This document shows positions 33,601-41,853 of a DNA stretch of 64,000 nucleotides, piece after piece (position 1 is the first letter of the stretch; each line of letters begins with the position of its first letter). The stretch is from Nocardioides exalbidus (GTDB taxonomy: Bacteria > Actinomycetota > Actinomycetes > Propionibacteriales > Nocardioidaceae). The stretch lies in NCBI RefSeq assembly GCF_900105585.1, contig NZ_FNRT01000002.1:3782001-3846000 (forward strand), in the 5' to 3' direction. The position numbers and the translations under genes are program-made. The notes below the pieces were generated by a model that did not search any database, was not told where the DNA came from, and worked only from the letters and a program-made list of their open reading frames with translations.

Positions 33601-34791
33601 TCAAGAAGCTGCCGGGAGTGTTGTCTTAGGCTGGGTTCTGGCGGGTCCGGGAAGTGGCTTGTCCGAAGAGTTGGTGTGGGGCTGTGAGCCAGCCGCGCTG
33701 GAGTCAGAGTCGTTGCTCCGTTGCCCTCCCGGGCCCGTCCTCGTTGGTGTCCTGGTGGTGCGGACGGCGTCGTTGAGCATGGTCTGGAAGACGATGTCGG
33801 ACAGTCGGCGCTTCACGCACCGCATGGCTTCCATGGGTGCTTTCCCGTCGGCCTTCTTGCGGTCGTAGTAGGCCCTGCCCTGGGTGGGATTGCGCAGTTG
33901 CACGCGGGCCATCGTGTGCAGGACCCGGTTGATCTGCCGGTTGCCTTTGCGGGACAGCCGGTGCCGGGTCTGGTCACCGGAGGACGCGTCGATGGGTGCG
34001 GTGCCGTTCCAGGACGCGAAGTGGGCCTTGTTCGGGAACCGGGTGATGTCTCCGACCTCGACCAGCAGCCGTGCTGCGCCGGTGGGTCCGATGCCGTGCA
34101 GGTCCAACAGCGTGGTTCCGGTGTCCTTCACGAGCTCGGTGAGCTCCTTGTTCGCTTCCTTCTTCCGGGCGTAGATCCGCTCGAGGTCCGCGACGAGCTC
34201 GGCGGCCACGCGGCGGCGGGTCTTGCCGACGACATCGCGTGGTCGGATCTTGGCCAGCAGCGCCTTGGCCTGAGCCGCAGACAGGTCGCGCTTCGCGCCA
34301 CCGGGGATCAACTCGAGCAGCAGCTGGTGCAGCTGCGACGTCTTGCGGGTGTGCTCCTCGCCCAGCGAGCGACGCCGATCGACCAGGAGCCGCAGCACTG
34401 CGAGCTGCTCGTCGTCGACGACCGGACGCAGTCCGGCCATCCGGGTCCCGACCAGGGCGACGGAGTGCGCGTCGGTGGCGTCGGTCTTGCGCCCCTGACC
34501 GGTGGAAAACACCCGGGCTCGCGCCGTCAGCTTCGGCGGCACATCGACGACCTCCTCGCCCGCGGCGAGCAGCCTGACCGCGACGTGATGACCGATCCCC
34601 GAGCATCCTTCGATCGCCCAGACGTGGTCAGGGAACTGGCTGATATAGCGCCCCATCTCGGCGAACCCGACCTCGTCAGTGCCGAACCGACCGCCACCGA
34701 GGACGGTCTCGTCGGCTGTCATCACCTCGATCGTCACCGACCGTTTGTGCGGGTCCATCCCGATCACCACACGACTGCTCTCGTCCTTCAT
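33601..34791 (-). mobile_element. IS110-family transposase
   Basis: A 396-residue transposase from ATG 34791, with GGAGGAG just upstream. The N-terminal RuvC-like DEDD domain shows Asp in VIGMDPHKRS, Glu in WAIEGCSGIGHH and the paired Asp in KTDATDAHS. The C-terminal IS116/IS110/IS902 domain shows LLDLHGIGPTGAARLLVEVG, HFASWNGTAPIDASSGDQ (candidate catalytic serines) and RKGNRQINRVLH. The gene is full length and looks intact, so the element may be active. IS110 elements lack terminal inverted repeats, so boundaries cannot be set here. The right end appears to lie within a few bases of the stop codon. Confidence 0.93.
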
Positions 34792-35127
34792 CAGCTCCTC
34801 CGATGCTCGCTCCATCACTGGTTGTCGAGTCGGGAGGGCAACGCTGCTTCGAGCTGGGCAATCCCCTCTTGAGCCTCTCCTGGCCCTGGCGACGCCCGGG
34901 ACCGCGCAGGCCAAATGAGAGCCACACGACCAGCGTGGGCAGCCGAAATGAGAGCGACGACCCGGGCGCCTGGACCGAGCCTCGCCAGACACCGGTCCTA
35001 CGTCAATGAAACAAGCAGCCGATGTCCGGATGTACGTGCGCCGCGACGGCTGTGGGCGGTGAGTCGCGACTTGTGGCGATCTGAAGCGCTCTCGACAGTT
35101 TCAGCATACTGAAACTATCGTGCGAGG
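34792..35127. other. non-coding end of IS110 element, candidate bridge RNA locus
   Basis: This 336-bp region precedes the transposase start (element's 5' end) and separates it from the FAD monooxygenase. IS110 elements are known to encode a structured bridge RNA in such a non-coding end. A repeated AAATGAGAGC block (near 34913 and 34947) is visible. The outer boundary of the element is not determined, and part of this stretch must be the promoter of the next gene. Confidence 0.45.
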
Positions 35128-36339
35128 ATGCGAGTCGTCGTGGTCGGTGCCGGCATCGGTGGGCTTGCGCTCGCGCAGGGGCTTGTCAGGCGCGGACTCG
35201 ACGTTGTCGTGCTCGAGCGGGACACCGACCTCGCGCACACGGGTGGCTATCGCCTGCATCTGGGCACGAGCGCAGTCGATTCTCTCGCGCGCGAGCTGCC
35301 GCCCATGGTGTGGCAGTCCCTGCGCGCTGCCAGCGCGGGGCCGGAGTCGTTCACGGCGATGCACCTCGCGGATCGGCAGCTGCGCCTGCTCGGGCGCGTG
35401 AGGCCTGAGGGGGGCCGGCACATGCTGGTTGGCCGACGCCCGTTGCGTGTCACGCTCGCGACAGGCCTGGGCGCCCACGTGAGGCTTGGTGAGGAAGCCA
35501 CCGGCTTCGTCCGAGAGGGTTCGTCGGTCCGCGTGCTCACGCGGTCCGGCACGGAGGTCGCCTGCGACTTGGTGGTCGCTGCTGACGGGGTCGGCTCGGC
35601 GATCGCCAGCCAGGCTGCCGGCCGCCCCACGTCTGCACCGATCGGTCTCGTGGGCCTGGCCGGCCGCCATCTCGACGTCGCAGCCATTGACCGCAAGGCG
35701 CCGCCGTACCTCACCGCGGGGCCCGCTCTTGCGTTCGGTCCGCGGGGCGTCGGGCTGTTCCTCAGCCGCCATGACCCCGCGACAGCAGACGTCGATCCAG
35801 GAGCGGGCCCGGCACACATCGAGGAGCCGTCCTGGATCTGGGGTCTCATCCTGACCCGGGCCGCGTCCGAGCGCCGGCTGCCAGACCTGGTCGAGGCCTC
35901 AGCACGCACTCGCGGGTGGGCGCCGTGGGCACGGCACCTGATGTCCACCACCCCGCCCGACCAGATCGGCACCTACCGCTTCCACGCCTCCGACCCGACC
36001 GCGCCGACGTTCGGGTGGCCGGCGTCGAACGTCACCGCCCTCGGCGACGCGGTCCACGCCATGCCACCCACCGCTGGCCAGTCCGCCGCGACCGCCATCG
36101 AGGACGCCGCCGACCTCCTTGGTGCCGTGGACCGGGTCACGTCTGGCGCGGTGACCCTCCCGGTCGCTCTGGCGGATTACCACCACGTGGTGGATCGGCG
36201 CGCACGCCCCCGGATCCGCGAATCCCTCGGACCGGCCACGTGGGTGGCCCGCACCAGCGGACCAGCCGCCGGGATGGCACTCACCGCCGCGACGAACCTC
36301 ATCCACGGCTACCGCACCCTGACCCGGAGCACCACGTGA
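35128..36339 (+). CDS. FAD-dependent monooxygenase
   Basis: A 403-residue PheA/TfdB-type flavoprotein hydroxylase from ATG 35128. It has the dinucleotide loop VVVGAGIGGLALAQGLVRRG, the family DG motif DLVVAADGVGSAIAS and the second FAD motif VTALGDAVHAMPPTAGQSA. Such enzymes hydroxylate aromatic compounds or antibiotics such as tetracyclines and rifamycins using NAD(P)H and O2. Its stop overlaps a MarR-family gene, an arrangement typical of drug- or phenolic-inducible detoxification units. Confidence 0.9.
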   Translation: MRVVVVGAGIGGLALAQGLVRRGLDVVVLERDTDLAHTGGYRLHLGTSAVDSLARELPPMVWQSLRAASAGPESFTAMHLADRQLRLLGRVRPEGGRHMLVGRRPLRVTLATGLGAHVRLGEEATGFVREGSSVRVLTRSGTEVACDLVVAADGVGSAIASQAAGRPTSAPIGLVGLAGRHLDVAAIDRKAPPYLTAGPALAFGPRGVGLFLSRHDPATADVDPGAGPAHIEEPSWIWGLILTRAASERRLPDLVEASARTRGWAPWARHLMSTTPPDQIGTYRFHASDPTAPTFGWPASNVTALGDAVHAMPPTAGQSAATAIEDAADLLGAVDRVTSGAVTLPVALADYHHVVDRRARPRIRESLGPATWVARTSGPAAGMALTAATNLIHGYRTLTRSTT

Positions 36340-36848
36340 CCGGACAGTCCCGACCCGCGGCGCAGTCAACGGCCCGGCCGTCCGCGGTCTGGCCGCCGGT
36401 GCTGTGGCCGGTCGTCCAGATCGGGCACCTGGCACGCCGCCGCTTCGACACCATCTTCGCTGTTGAGGGACTCAACGGTCAGCAGTTCGGTGTGCTGAGC
36501 GCACTGGCCGACGGCGACGACCTGAGCTCGTCCGACCTCGCCCGTGCCATCCTCGTCCGCCCCCAGTCCATGGCCGCGCTCATCGACTCGCTCGTCCAGC
36601 GCGGACTCGTCGAGCGTCACGGCCCTCGAGGGCGAGGCCGCCGGGCACCCATCCGACTCACCCGCGACGGTCACGACGTGCTGGCCCGCGTACGCCCCTT
36701 GGTCGCCAGCCTCGCTAGCGAGGAAGTGACCGGCCTCGACACGGACGAGACAGCCCAGCTGCACCACCTGCTCGCCAAGCTACGTAGCGCCCTCGTCGGG
36801 CAAGAGCCTGGGACAGAACACGAGCCCGAGTCTGGCTCAGAACCGTGA
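36336..36848 (+). CDS. MarR family transcriptional regulator
   Basis: The start is GTG 36336, overlapping the monooxygenase stop. The 170-residue product has the winged-helix pattern LNGQQFGVLSALADGDDLSS, SDLARAILVRPQSMAALIDS and LVQRGLVERHGPRGRGRRAP. It probably represses the upstream monooxygenase gene in response to a phenolic or drug ligand, although no palindrome is evident upstream of 35128. Its stop overlaps the next gene, so three genes are coupled. Confidence 0.88.
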   Translation: MTGQSRPAAQSTARPSAVWPPVLWPVVQIGHLARRRFDTIFAVEGLNGQQFGVLSALADGDDLSSSDLARAILVRPQSMAALIDSLVQRGLVERHGPRGRGRRAPIRLTRDGHDVLARVRPLVASLASEEVTGLDTDETAQLHHLLAKLRSALVGQEPGTEHEPESGSEP

Positions 36849-37468
36849 GCCGTCGGCCGGAGTGGGTCGGCACCGCGGTGGGCGTCGGGCAGAACGTCGT
36901 CCTGCCCATCGCCTCCTACCTGCTGCTGGTGGCTGCCGGGTGGTCACCGGTCTGGGCGCTGGCCGGTTCTGCTGCTGTCAGTGTGCTGGCACTGGCCGTC
37001 GACCGGCTCCGCGGGGAACCGTTCAACGCGCTCGGTGGCCTGGTCCTGCTGCGGTTCGGGCTGTCGTTCGCGTTGGCGTGGCTCACCGGCAACGCGCGCA
37101 TCCTCCTCGTCAAGGACGGCGTCATCACGCTCGTCATCGCAGCGTTCGCCCTGTGGTCGCTGACCTGGAGCCGTCCCCTCATCGCACGCATCCGCCGCGA
37201 CCTGTCCGCCGACCGCCACGCATTCGACGAGCGCCTCGACACTGACCCCGCCCAGCGGCGTCTGCACGCACGTCTGACCCTGATGTGGGCGGCCGGCCTG
37301 GCGGTCGAGGCCACCACCTCGATCCTCGTCTCGCTCCTCGCGCCCATCACCGCAGCCGTCGTCATCACCAACATCACCGGACCAGCAACCATCGTCGCCC
37401 TCATCGCGATCACCGAGTACGCCGCGCGCAGTCACCGAGCCACGCCACCCAACACGCCCACCCCGTGA
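36845..37468 (+). CDS. VC0807-like integral membrane protein
   Basis: A 207-residue protein with about six membrane segments, from GTG 36845 overlapping the MarR stop. The layout (LPIASYLLLVAAGWSPVWAL, then ARILLVKDGVITLVIAAFAL, then a RIRRDLSADRHAFDE loop) fits VC0807-type proteins of unknown function. Coupling with a MarR regulator and a monooxygenase suggests a role in resistance or uptake of the same compound. Confidence 0.75.
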   Translation: MSRRPEWVGTAVGVGQNVVLPIASYLLLVAAGWSPVWALAGSAAVSVLALAVDRLRGEPFNALGGLVLLRFGLSFALAWLTGNARILLVKDGVITLVIAAFALWSLTWSRPLIARIRRDLSADRHAFDERLDTDPAQRRLHARLTLMWAAGLAVEATTSILVSLLAPITAAVVITNITGPATIVALIAITEYAARSHRATPPNTPTP

Positions 37469-37926
37469 GTGCGGCAGCGTAGAACGCCCCACGCGCACGT
37501 GGCGCCGCAACGATACGTGCGACCAGCGACGCCCCACAGCCCGACGCCCGACGCCGGTCTCGGCATGATCGGAATGGGCACCGCCGGACTCGGCGGCTAT
37601 CTGGGCGGCGCAATGCCACATCGTGCGCACTCGACGTCGGCCGCGCTCGTCGTCGGTCGCCACCAGGTAGACGTTGACGGAGCGCAGGCCGTCGTTAGGC
37701 AGCGGGATGCGGTGGATGCCCTCGGCCACCGGCCACGCTTCCGGTGCGGTCCAGTGCTCCCCGGAGTCGGGCGAGACGGCGTGCGCTGTGGCGCTGCCGG
37801 GCTCGCTCGGTGACATCGCGGCGACTCTACGAGACGATCGGATCGCGGGCCGTGCGGCCCGAGCAGCCCACCCCCTCGAGCCGGCGACCGGCGTGTCGCT
37901 GGACGCCCCCGAGCCAAGGAGCCCTC
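37469..37926. other. 458-bp intergenic region with gene remnant
   Basis: It contains the 5' remnant of a metallo-beta-lactamase-fold gene (37639-37816, minus strand). The rest shows no gene; an AAGGAG ribosome binding site for the next gene lies at 37917-37922. Confidence 0.45.
37639..37816 (-). pseudogene. 5' remnant of MBL-fold hydrolase
   Basis: From ATG 37816 the minus strand encodes about 59 residues (WTAPEAWPVAEGIHRIPLPN then DGLRSVNVYLVATDDERG), the typical N-terminus of actinobacterial metallo-beta-lactamase-fold hydrolases. The similarity stops near 37640, before any HxHxDH metal site, and the frame runs on as unrelated Arg-rich sequence. It is a truncated gene, evidence for deletion in this segment. 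Confidence 0.6.
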
Positions 37927-38490
37927 GTGAAGTACGCCAACGTCACCAGCACCCTCGCTCTAGTCGTCGCCCTGAGTGGCACCGGCTACGCCGCCGGCGC
38001 CCTGCCCAGGAACAGCGTGACCTCCGCCCAGGTCAAGGACGGCTCGCTCAAGGTCAAGGACGTCAAGGCCACCGAGCTTGCCCGCCTGCGTGGTCCGGCG
38101 GGCGCGGCCGGTCAGGCGGGCCCGTCCGGTCCGGCCGGTCCGGCCGGTCCGGCCGGTCCGGCCGGCACGTTCCCCGCGGCCAGCTCCGCCCTGGTGCCCG
38201 TCGCGGTGGTGCGGGTGGACGCCGCTGGGGTGTTGCGACCCGGGTCGAGGTTCCGAGCACCCGCCACCGGCACCCCGACCGTCACCAGGTCCTTTGCGGG
38301 CGTCTACGACATCGCCGTGCCGGGCGTCGTCTACGACGCCGACGACATCGCCGTGTGCACCTTGGGGCAGGGCGCCCGGGGCACAGTCTCGATCGGCAGC
38401 AACCTGGGGAGGCTGACGGTATTCACCTACGACCCGAACCAGAACGCCGCCGACCGGGGCTTTGTCTGTGCTGTCTACGACCCGGTCTGA
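37927..38490 (+). CDS. secreted collagen-like repeat protein
   Basis: A 187-residue protein from GTG 37927 with AAGGAG five bases upstream. The N-terminal hydrophobic segment STLALVVALSGTGYAAGALP (residues ~8-27) is a signal peptide. A NSVTSAQVKDGSLKVKDVKA linker, typical of actinobacterial surface proteins, is followed by a collagen-like GPAGAAGQAGPSGPAGPAG tract (residues ~60-85) and a beta-rich C-terminal domain with two Cys. It is probably a trimeric secreted or surface fibre; the ligand is unknown. Confidence 0.85.
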   Translation: MKYANVTSTLALVVALSGTGYAAGALPRNSVTSAQVKDGSLKVKDVKATELARLRGPAGAAGQAGPSGPAGPAGPAGPAGTFPAASSALVPVAVVRVDAAGVLRPGSRFRAPATGTPTVTRSFAGVYDIAVPGVVYDADDIAVCTLGQGARGTVSIGSNLGRLTVFTYDPNQNAADRGFVCAVYDPV

Positions 38491-38675
38491 CGGCGCGAGC
38501 GCAGCCACATCAGCCCGGCGAGCGGCAGCACGAGGGGCACGAAGCCGTACCCGATGCCATAGTCGGACCACACGCTGACGTCGGGGAACCACTCGCTCAC
38601 CCTGCGGCTGAGGGTGCCGACGACAAGTATCCTGGCCAGCTCGAGCCACGGCGTCCGGCGCCCGGGCACCGTCAT
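38475..38675 (-). CDS. possible small membrane protein
   Basis: A 66-residue frame from ATG 38675 contains WLELARILVVGTLSRRVSEW and a second hydrophobic stretch GFVPLVLPLAGLMWLRSRR. It overlaps the 3' end of the collagen-like gene by 16 bases. No ribosome binding site is visible and I do not recognise the family, so this is uncertain. Confidence 0.35.
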   Translation of the reverse strand: MTVPGRRTPWLELARILVVGTLSRRVSEWFPDVSVWSDYGIGYGFVPLVLPLAGLMWLRSRRQTGS

Positions 38676-38882
38676 GGTCCGCATCAGATAACGGAGCGAA
38701 GCAGACTCCTGTCCGTCGTCTCCTTCAGTCCCGACAACGCTGGACCGGACCACATGCGACATTCCTCCGCGTGCCGGGGACATGGGGAACCTGCGGAGCC
38801 CAGCCGTGCGCGCCTGCGGGCGATGTGTGAGACAGGAGTGTGCGCCGGCGGTGGGATCTGCCTGCGTTGTTAGCCTGCGCCG

Positions 38883-39566
38883 GTGGCATTGGAGAGAGAC
38901 GACGGAGCGCGAGAAGCGTTCCTTCGTGGCCTCAGGCTGGGCGTCCCGTTCGGGGTGGTCGGCTTATTCCTCAGCGCGTCATTCGGTGTGCTGGCCCGAC
39001 AGGCAGGATTCAGCGTGGCCCAGGCCATCGTCACGGCGATGATTGTCTTCGCTGGCTCGGCGCAGTTTGCCGCGTTGTCTGTGATCACTGTCGGAGGCGG
39101 CATTCCCGCGGCCTTGACCGCCGGGAGCCTGATGAACGCGCGATTCCTAGCCATGGGTATCGCGCTGGCGCCATCCTTGCCGGGCGGCCCGATGAAGCGC
39201 GCAGCGCAGGGACAAGCCGTCGTCGACTCCTCGTGGGCGCTCGCCAATCGCGGGGACGGCACCTTCGACCGGTGGGTGTTGTTCGGTACGACGGTCCCGC
39301 AGTACGTGACCTGGTCGGTGGGCGCGGTCGTGGGCGCGCTGTTCGGAGACGCTCTCGGTGACACGCACCGGCTGGGCCTGGACGCGATCTATCCAGTGTT
39401 CTTCCTGTCGCTCCTGCTCGCGGAACTCCGGAACCCGAATTCTCGCTGGGTGGCCGTCTGCGGCGGCCTTCTCGCGCTCGCTCTGATGCCGATCAGCCCT
39501 CCGGGTGTGCCAATCCTGGCGGCGAGCACCGTCACCCTCGTCGGACTGGTGCGGAGGTCGAAGTGA
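38883..39566 (+). CDS. azlC: AzlC family branched-chain amino acid exporter subunit
   Basis: A 227-residue membrane protein from GTG 38883. The AzlC pattern is clear: LGVPFGVVGLFLSASFGVLA, QAIVTAMIVFAGSAQFAAL, GSLMNARFLAMGIALAP and WSVGAVVGALFG. Together with AzlD it exports branched-chain amino acids (BrnF/BrnE type). Its stop overlaps the azlD start by 4 bases (GTGA). Confidence 0.93.
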   Translation: MALERDDGAREAFLRGLRLGVPFGVVGLFLSASFGVLARQAGFSVAQAIVTAMIVFAGSAQFAALSVITVGGGIPAALTAGSLMNARFLAMGIALAPSLPGGPMKRAAQGQAVVDSSWALANRGDGTFDRWVLFGTTVPQYVTWSVGAVVGALFGDALGDTHRLGLDAIYPVFFLSLLLAELRNPNSRWVAVCGGLLALALMPISPPGVPILAASTVTLVGLVRRSK

Positions 39567-39880
39567 CCCTGACCTACACCCAGGTCTGGGTCCTGATCCT
39601 AGGCCTGGCCACACTGACCGTGCTGATCAAGGCGCTCGGCCCGTTGCTACTCGGCGGCCGGGAGCTACCACCCTGGTTCTCCCGCGTCATCGTGCTGATG
39701 GCACCCGCGCTTCTTAGCGCGCTGGTCGTGACTTCGGTGTTCGCCACCGGGCGCTCATGGTCTGTGGGTGCACACACCGTGGGTGTCGGAGTGGCCGCGG
39801 TGATGCTCTGGCGTCGCTGCTCACTAGTGTTGTCCGCCGTGGTGGCAGTCCTTGTCACTGCCGCGCTGCGGGCGATCTGA
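39563..39880 (+). CDS. azlD: AzlD family transporter subunit
   Basis: A 105-residue protein with about four membrane segments, starting at GTG 39563 inside the azlC stop. The pattern TYTQVWVLILGLATLTVLIK, RVIVLMAPALLSALVV and VGVAAVMLWRRCSLVLSAVV matches AzlD/BrnE. It is the small partner of the AzlC exporter. Confidence 0.92.
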   Translation: MTLTYTQVWVLILGLATLTVLIKALGPLLLGGRELPPWFSRVIVLMAPALLSALVVTSVFATGRSWSVGAHTVGVGVAAVMLWRRCSLVLSAVVAVLVTAALRAI

Positions 39881-40147
39881 GACCCGAGCAGTGGCGTCGT
39901 CCGACCTCCAGGTCTGCCACATGAATGTGTCACAGATGTTGATGAGACCGGTCCACCACGGTCAGGCCCACTGGAGCCGGGCGCAGTCCCGGGCCGAGGA
40001 CCGTCTCACGCGCCGGCCGCGCACCCGAGGCTGACTCGGCCGCAGGGGCGCCGGCACGCCCCGGCGAGATCGACGGGCGCAGGCCGCGGGCTCACCCCGC
40101 GCCCGAACGTGCCAGCTCAAGAGTCGCGAGACCAAGGAGGGCACCTT

Positions 40148-40735
40148 GTGGACACCCTGACCTTCATCGGCACAGCCACCACCATCATCAAGCTGGGCAG
40201 CTTCACGCTGCTCACCGACCCCAACTTCCTGCACCGAGGTCAACGTGCCTATCTCGGCAAGGGACTCTGGTCGCGGCGACTGACCGAACCGTCGATGCAA
40301 CCGGCCGACCTCCCGCTCCTTGACGCCATCGTGCTGGTCCACCTCCACGGCGACCACTTCGATCGAGTCGCTCGAGCGGGCCTGGGACGCGACCAGCCCG
40401 TGTTCACCACCCCGAACGCAGCGCGACGGCTGCGGACGTGGAACTTTGCCGCGCACGGGCTGCAGACCATGCAACAGGAGACGCTCACTCGGGGTGACGA
40501 GACGTTGACCATCGAGGCACTGCCCGGACTGCACGCGCGCGGAGTCATGGGTGCCCTTCTCCCGCCCGTCATGGGCAGCCTGCTGACACGTCGTCGCGAC
40601 GGTGTTCAGCGCACCGTCTACCTCAGTGGCGACACGCTGACCGGGAGCCACATCAGCGACATCCACGCGCGGCATCGCGAGATCGACGTGACCGTGATGC
40701 ACCTGGGAGGCACCCGGGTCCTCTCCACACCGTGA
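40148..40735 (+). pseudogene. MBL-fold metal-dependent hydrolase, C-terminally truncated
   Basis: From GTG 40148 (AAGGAGG at 40134-40140) the product has 195 residues. It starts DTLTFIGTATTIIKLGSFTL and has the metal motif LVHLHGDHFD and a later YLSGDTL. Family members continue after the HLGGTRVL strand with further metal-binding residues, but here the frame ends STP-stop. The 3' part is replaced by a DUF2254 fragment on the opposite strand, so the gene is probably a non-functional remnant. Confidence 0.65.
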
Positions 40736-41148
40736 CGATGGACGATGTCCAGGGCGTCGACTTCCTCCGCCGGCTCCTCGTGCAGGTGGTCACCGACCAG
40801 GTCGATCAGCCCGGCGACCCGCAGCGTCTGACCGGCGTGGTGGACGTACAGCACCAGGGCGACGATGCTGACCAGCATCAACAGGTAGGCGATCAGCATC
40901 GTCGGCCCGGGCATGTAGCCGTCGCCGCCGGCGGCCACGTCGTCGATCTGCGGGGTCGCGAGCGATGCGTAGACGAGGGTGGCCGCGAACAGGCCGTGGG
41001 TGGGCTGGCTCCAACGGTCTCGAAGCAACGCTCCCACGATCCGAGGTGAGAACTGTGCCATCGCCAGTTGCACGGCCACTGTTATCGCCGTCAGGACGAG
41101 GGTGATCAGCGTGACCAGCGACGTGACGATCGTGCTCAGCACCGCCTC
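40731..41148 (-). pseudogene. internal fragment of a DUF2254 membrane protein gene
   Basis: On the minus strand the frame reads VLSTIVTSLVTLITLVLTAI, QLAMAQFSPRIVGALLRDRW and YVHHAGQTLRVAGLIDLVGD, matching the second half of the DUF2254 membrane domain (compare the intact gene 48064-49305). Both ends are missing. At the right the sequence switches to an SDR gene within 41142-41148, and at the left to the truncated MBL gene near 40730. It diverges clearly from the intact copy, so it is not a recent duplicate. Confidence 0.7.
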
Positions 41149-41776
41149 GACCCATCGGCAGCCGGTCCACGAACCGGTTCATCAGGTCATCGTCCTCGCC
41201 CATCCCCGACGTCATCTCCGTCTCGGTGAAGGTGGGCGCGACGGCGTTGACCCGGACGCCGTCGCCGGCGTGGTCCAGCGCCATGGCCCGGGTCAGGTTG
41301 GCCAGACCGCCCTTGGCGGCGTTGTACGCAGCGCCTCCCCAGTCACCCCCGATCCCGGACACCGAGCAGACGTTGACGATGTTGCCCCCACCTTGCGCCA
41401 GATGGGGCAGGGCCGCGCGCGAGGCGACGAACGCCCCGCTGAGGACCGTCGCCATCATCCGGTCCCAGTCGTCGTCACCGACCTCGTCGACGGACCCCGA
41501 CGGCCCAATCCCGGCGTTGTTGACCAGGACGTCGAGCCGCCCGTGCTCGGCAGCGACCTCGTCGACGGCAGCGGTGACGGCCGCGCGATCGGTCACGTCG
41601 AGACCGCGCGGAACGACGGTGCCGTCAACGGAAGCAGCCACCTCCTCGAGCTTCTCGACCCGGCGGCCGGCGATCACGACGGTCGCGCCCTCCATGGCGA
41701 GGAGCCGTGCGGTGGCCGCGCCGATGCCGGAACCGCCTCCCGTGACGATGGCGACCCGGTTGGTGAACCTGCTCAT
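41142..41776 (-). pseudogene. SDR oxidoreductase, C-terminally truncated
   Basis: From ATG 41776 (AAGGAG upstream) the minus strand encodes a normal SDR: NRVAIVTGGGSGIGAATARL, VNNAGIGPSG, VNVCSVSGIGGDWG and the catalytic YNAAKGGLANLTRAM. The similarity breaks after VDRLPMGRGG at the junction with the DUF2254 fragment. The last ~35 residues including the usual LPVDGG end are missing. The catalytic residues remain, but the frame runs on into unrelated sequence, so it is probably inactive. Confidence 0.7.
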
Positions 41777-41853
41777 GTGTCTCTCCTTGTGCGACTCAGC
41801 CGCGTCGGTGACGTGTGCGGCAGGACGGGGTGGTGGCGATGGGTCATGTCCGG

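Noticed and set aside
36944..37638. Continuation of the MBL remnant frame towards the VC0807-like gene
   Set aside because: After 37640 the translation becomes Arg/Gly/Asp-rich and runs opposite a well-supported gene, so it is not coding.
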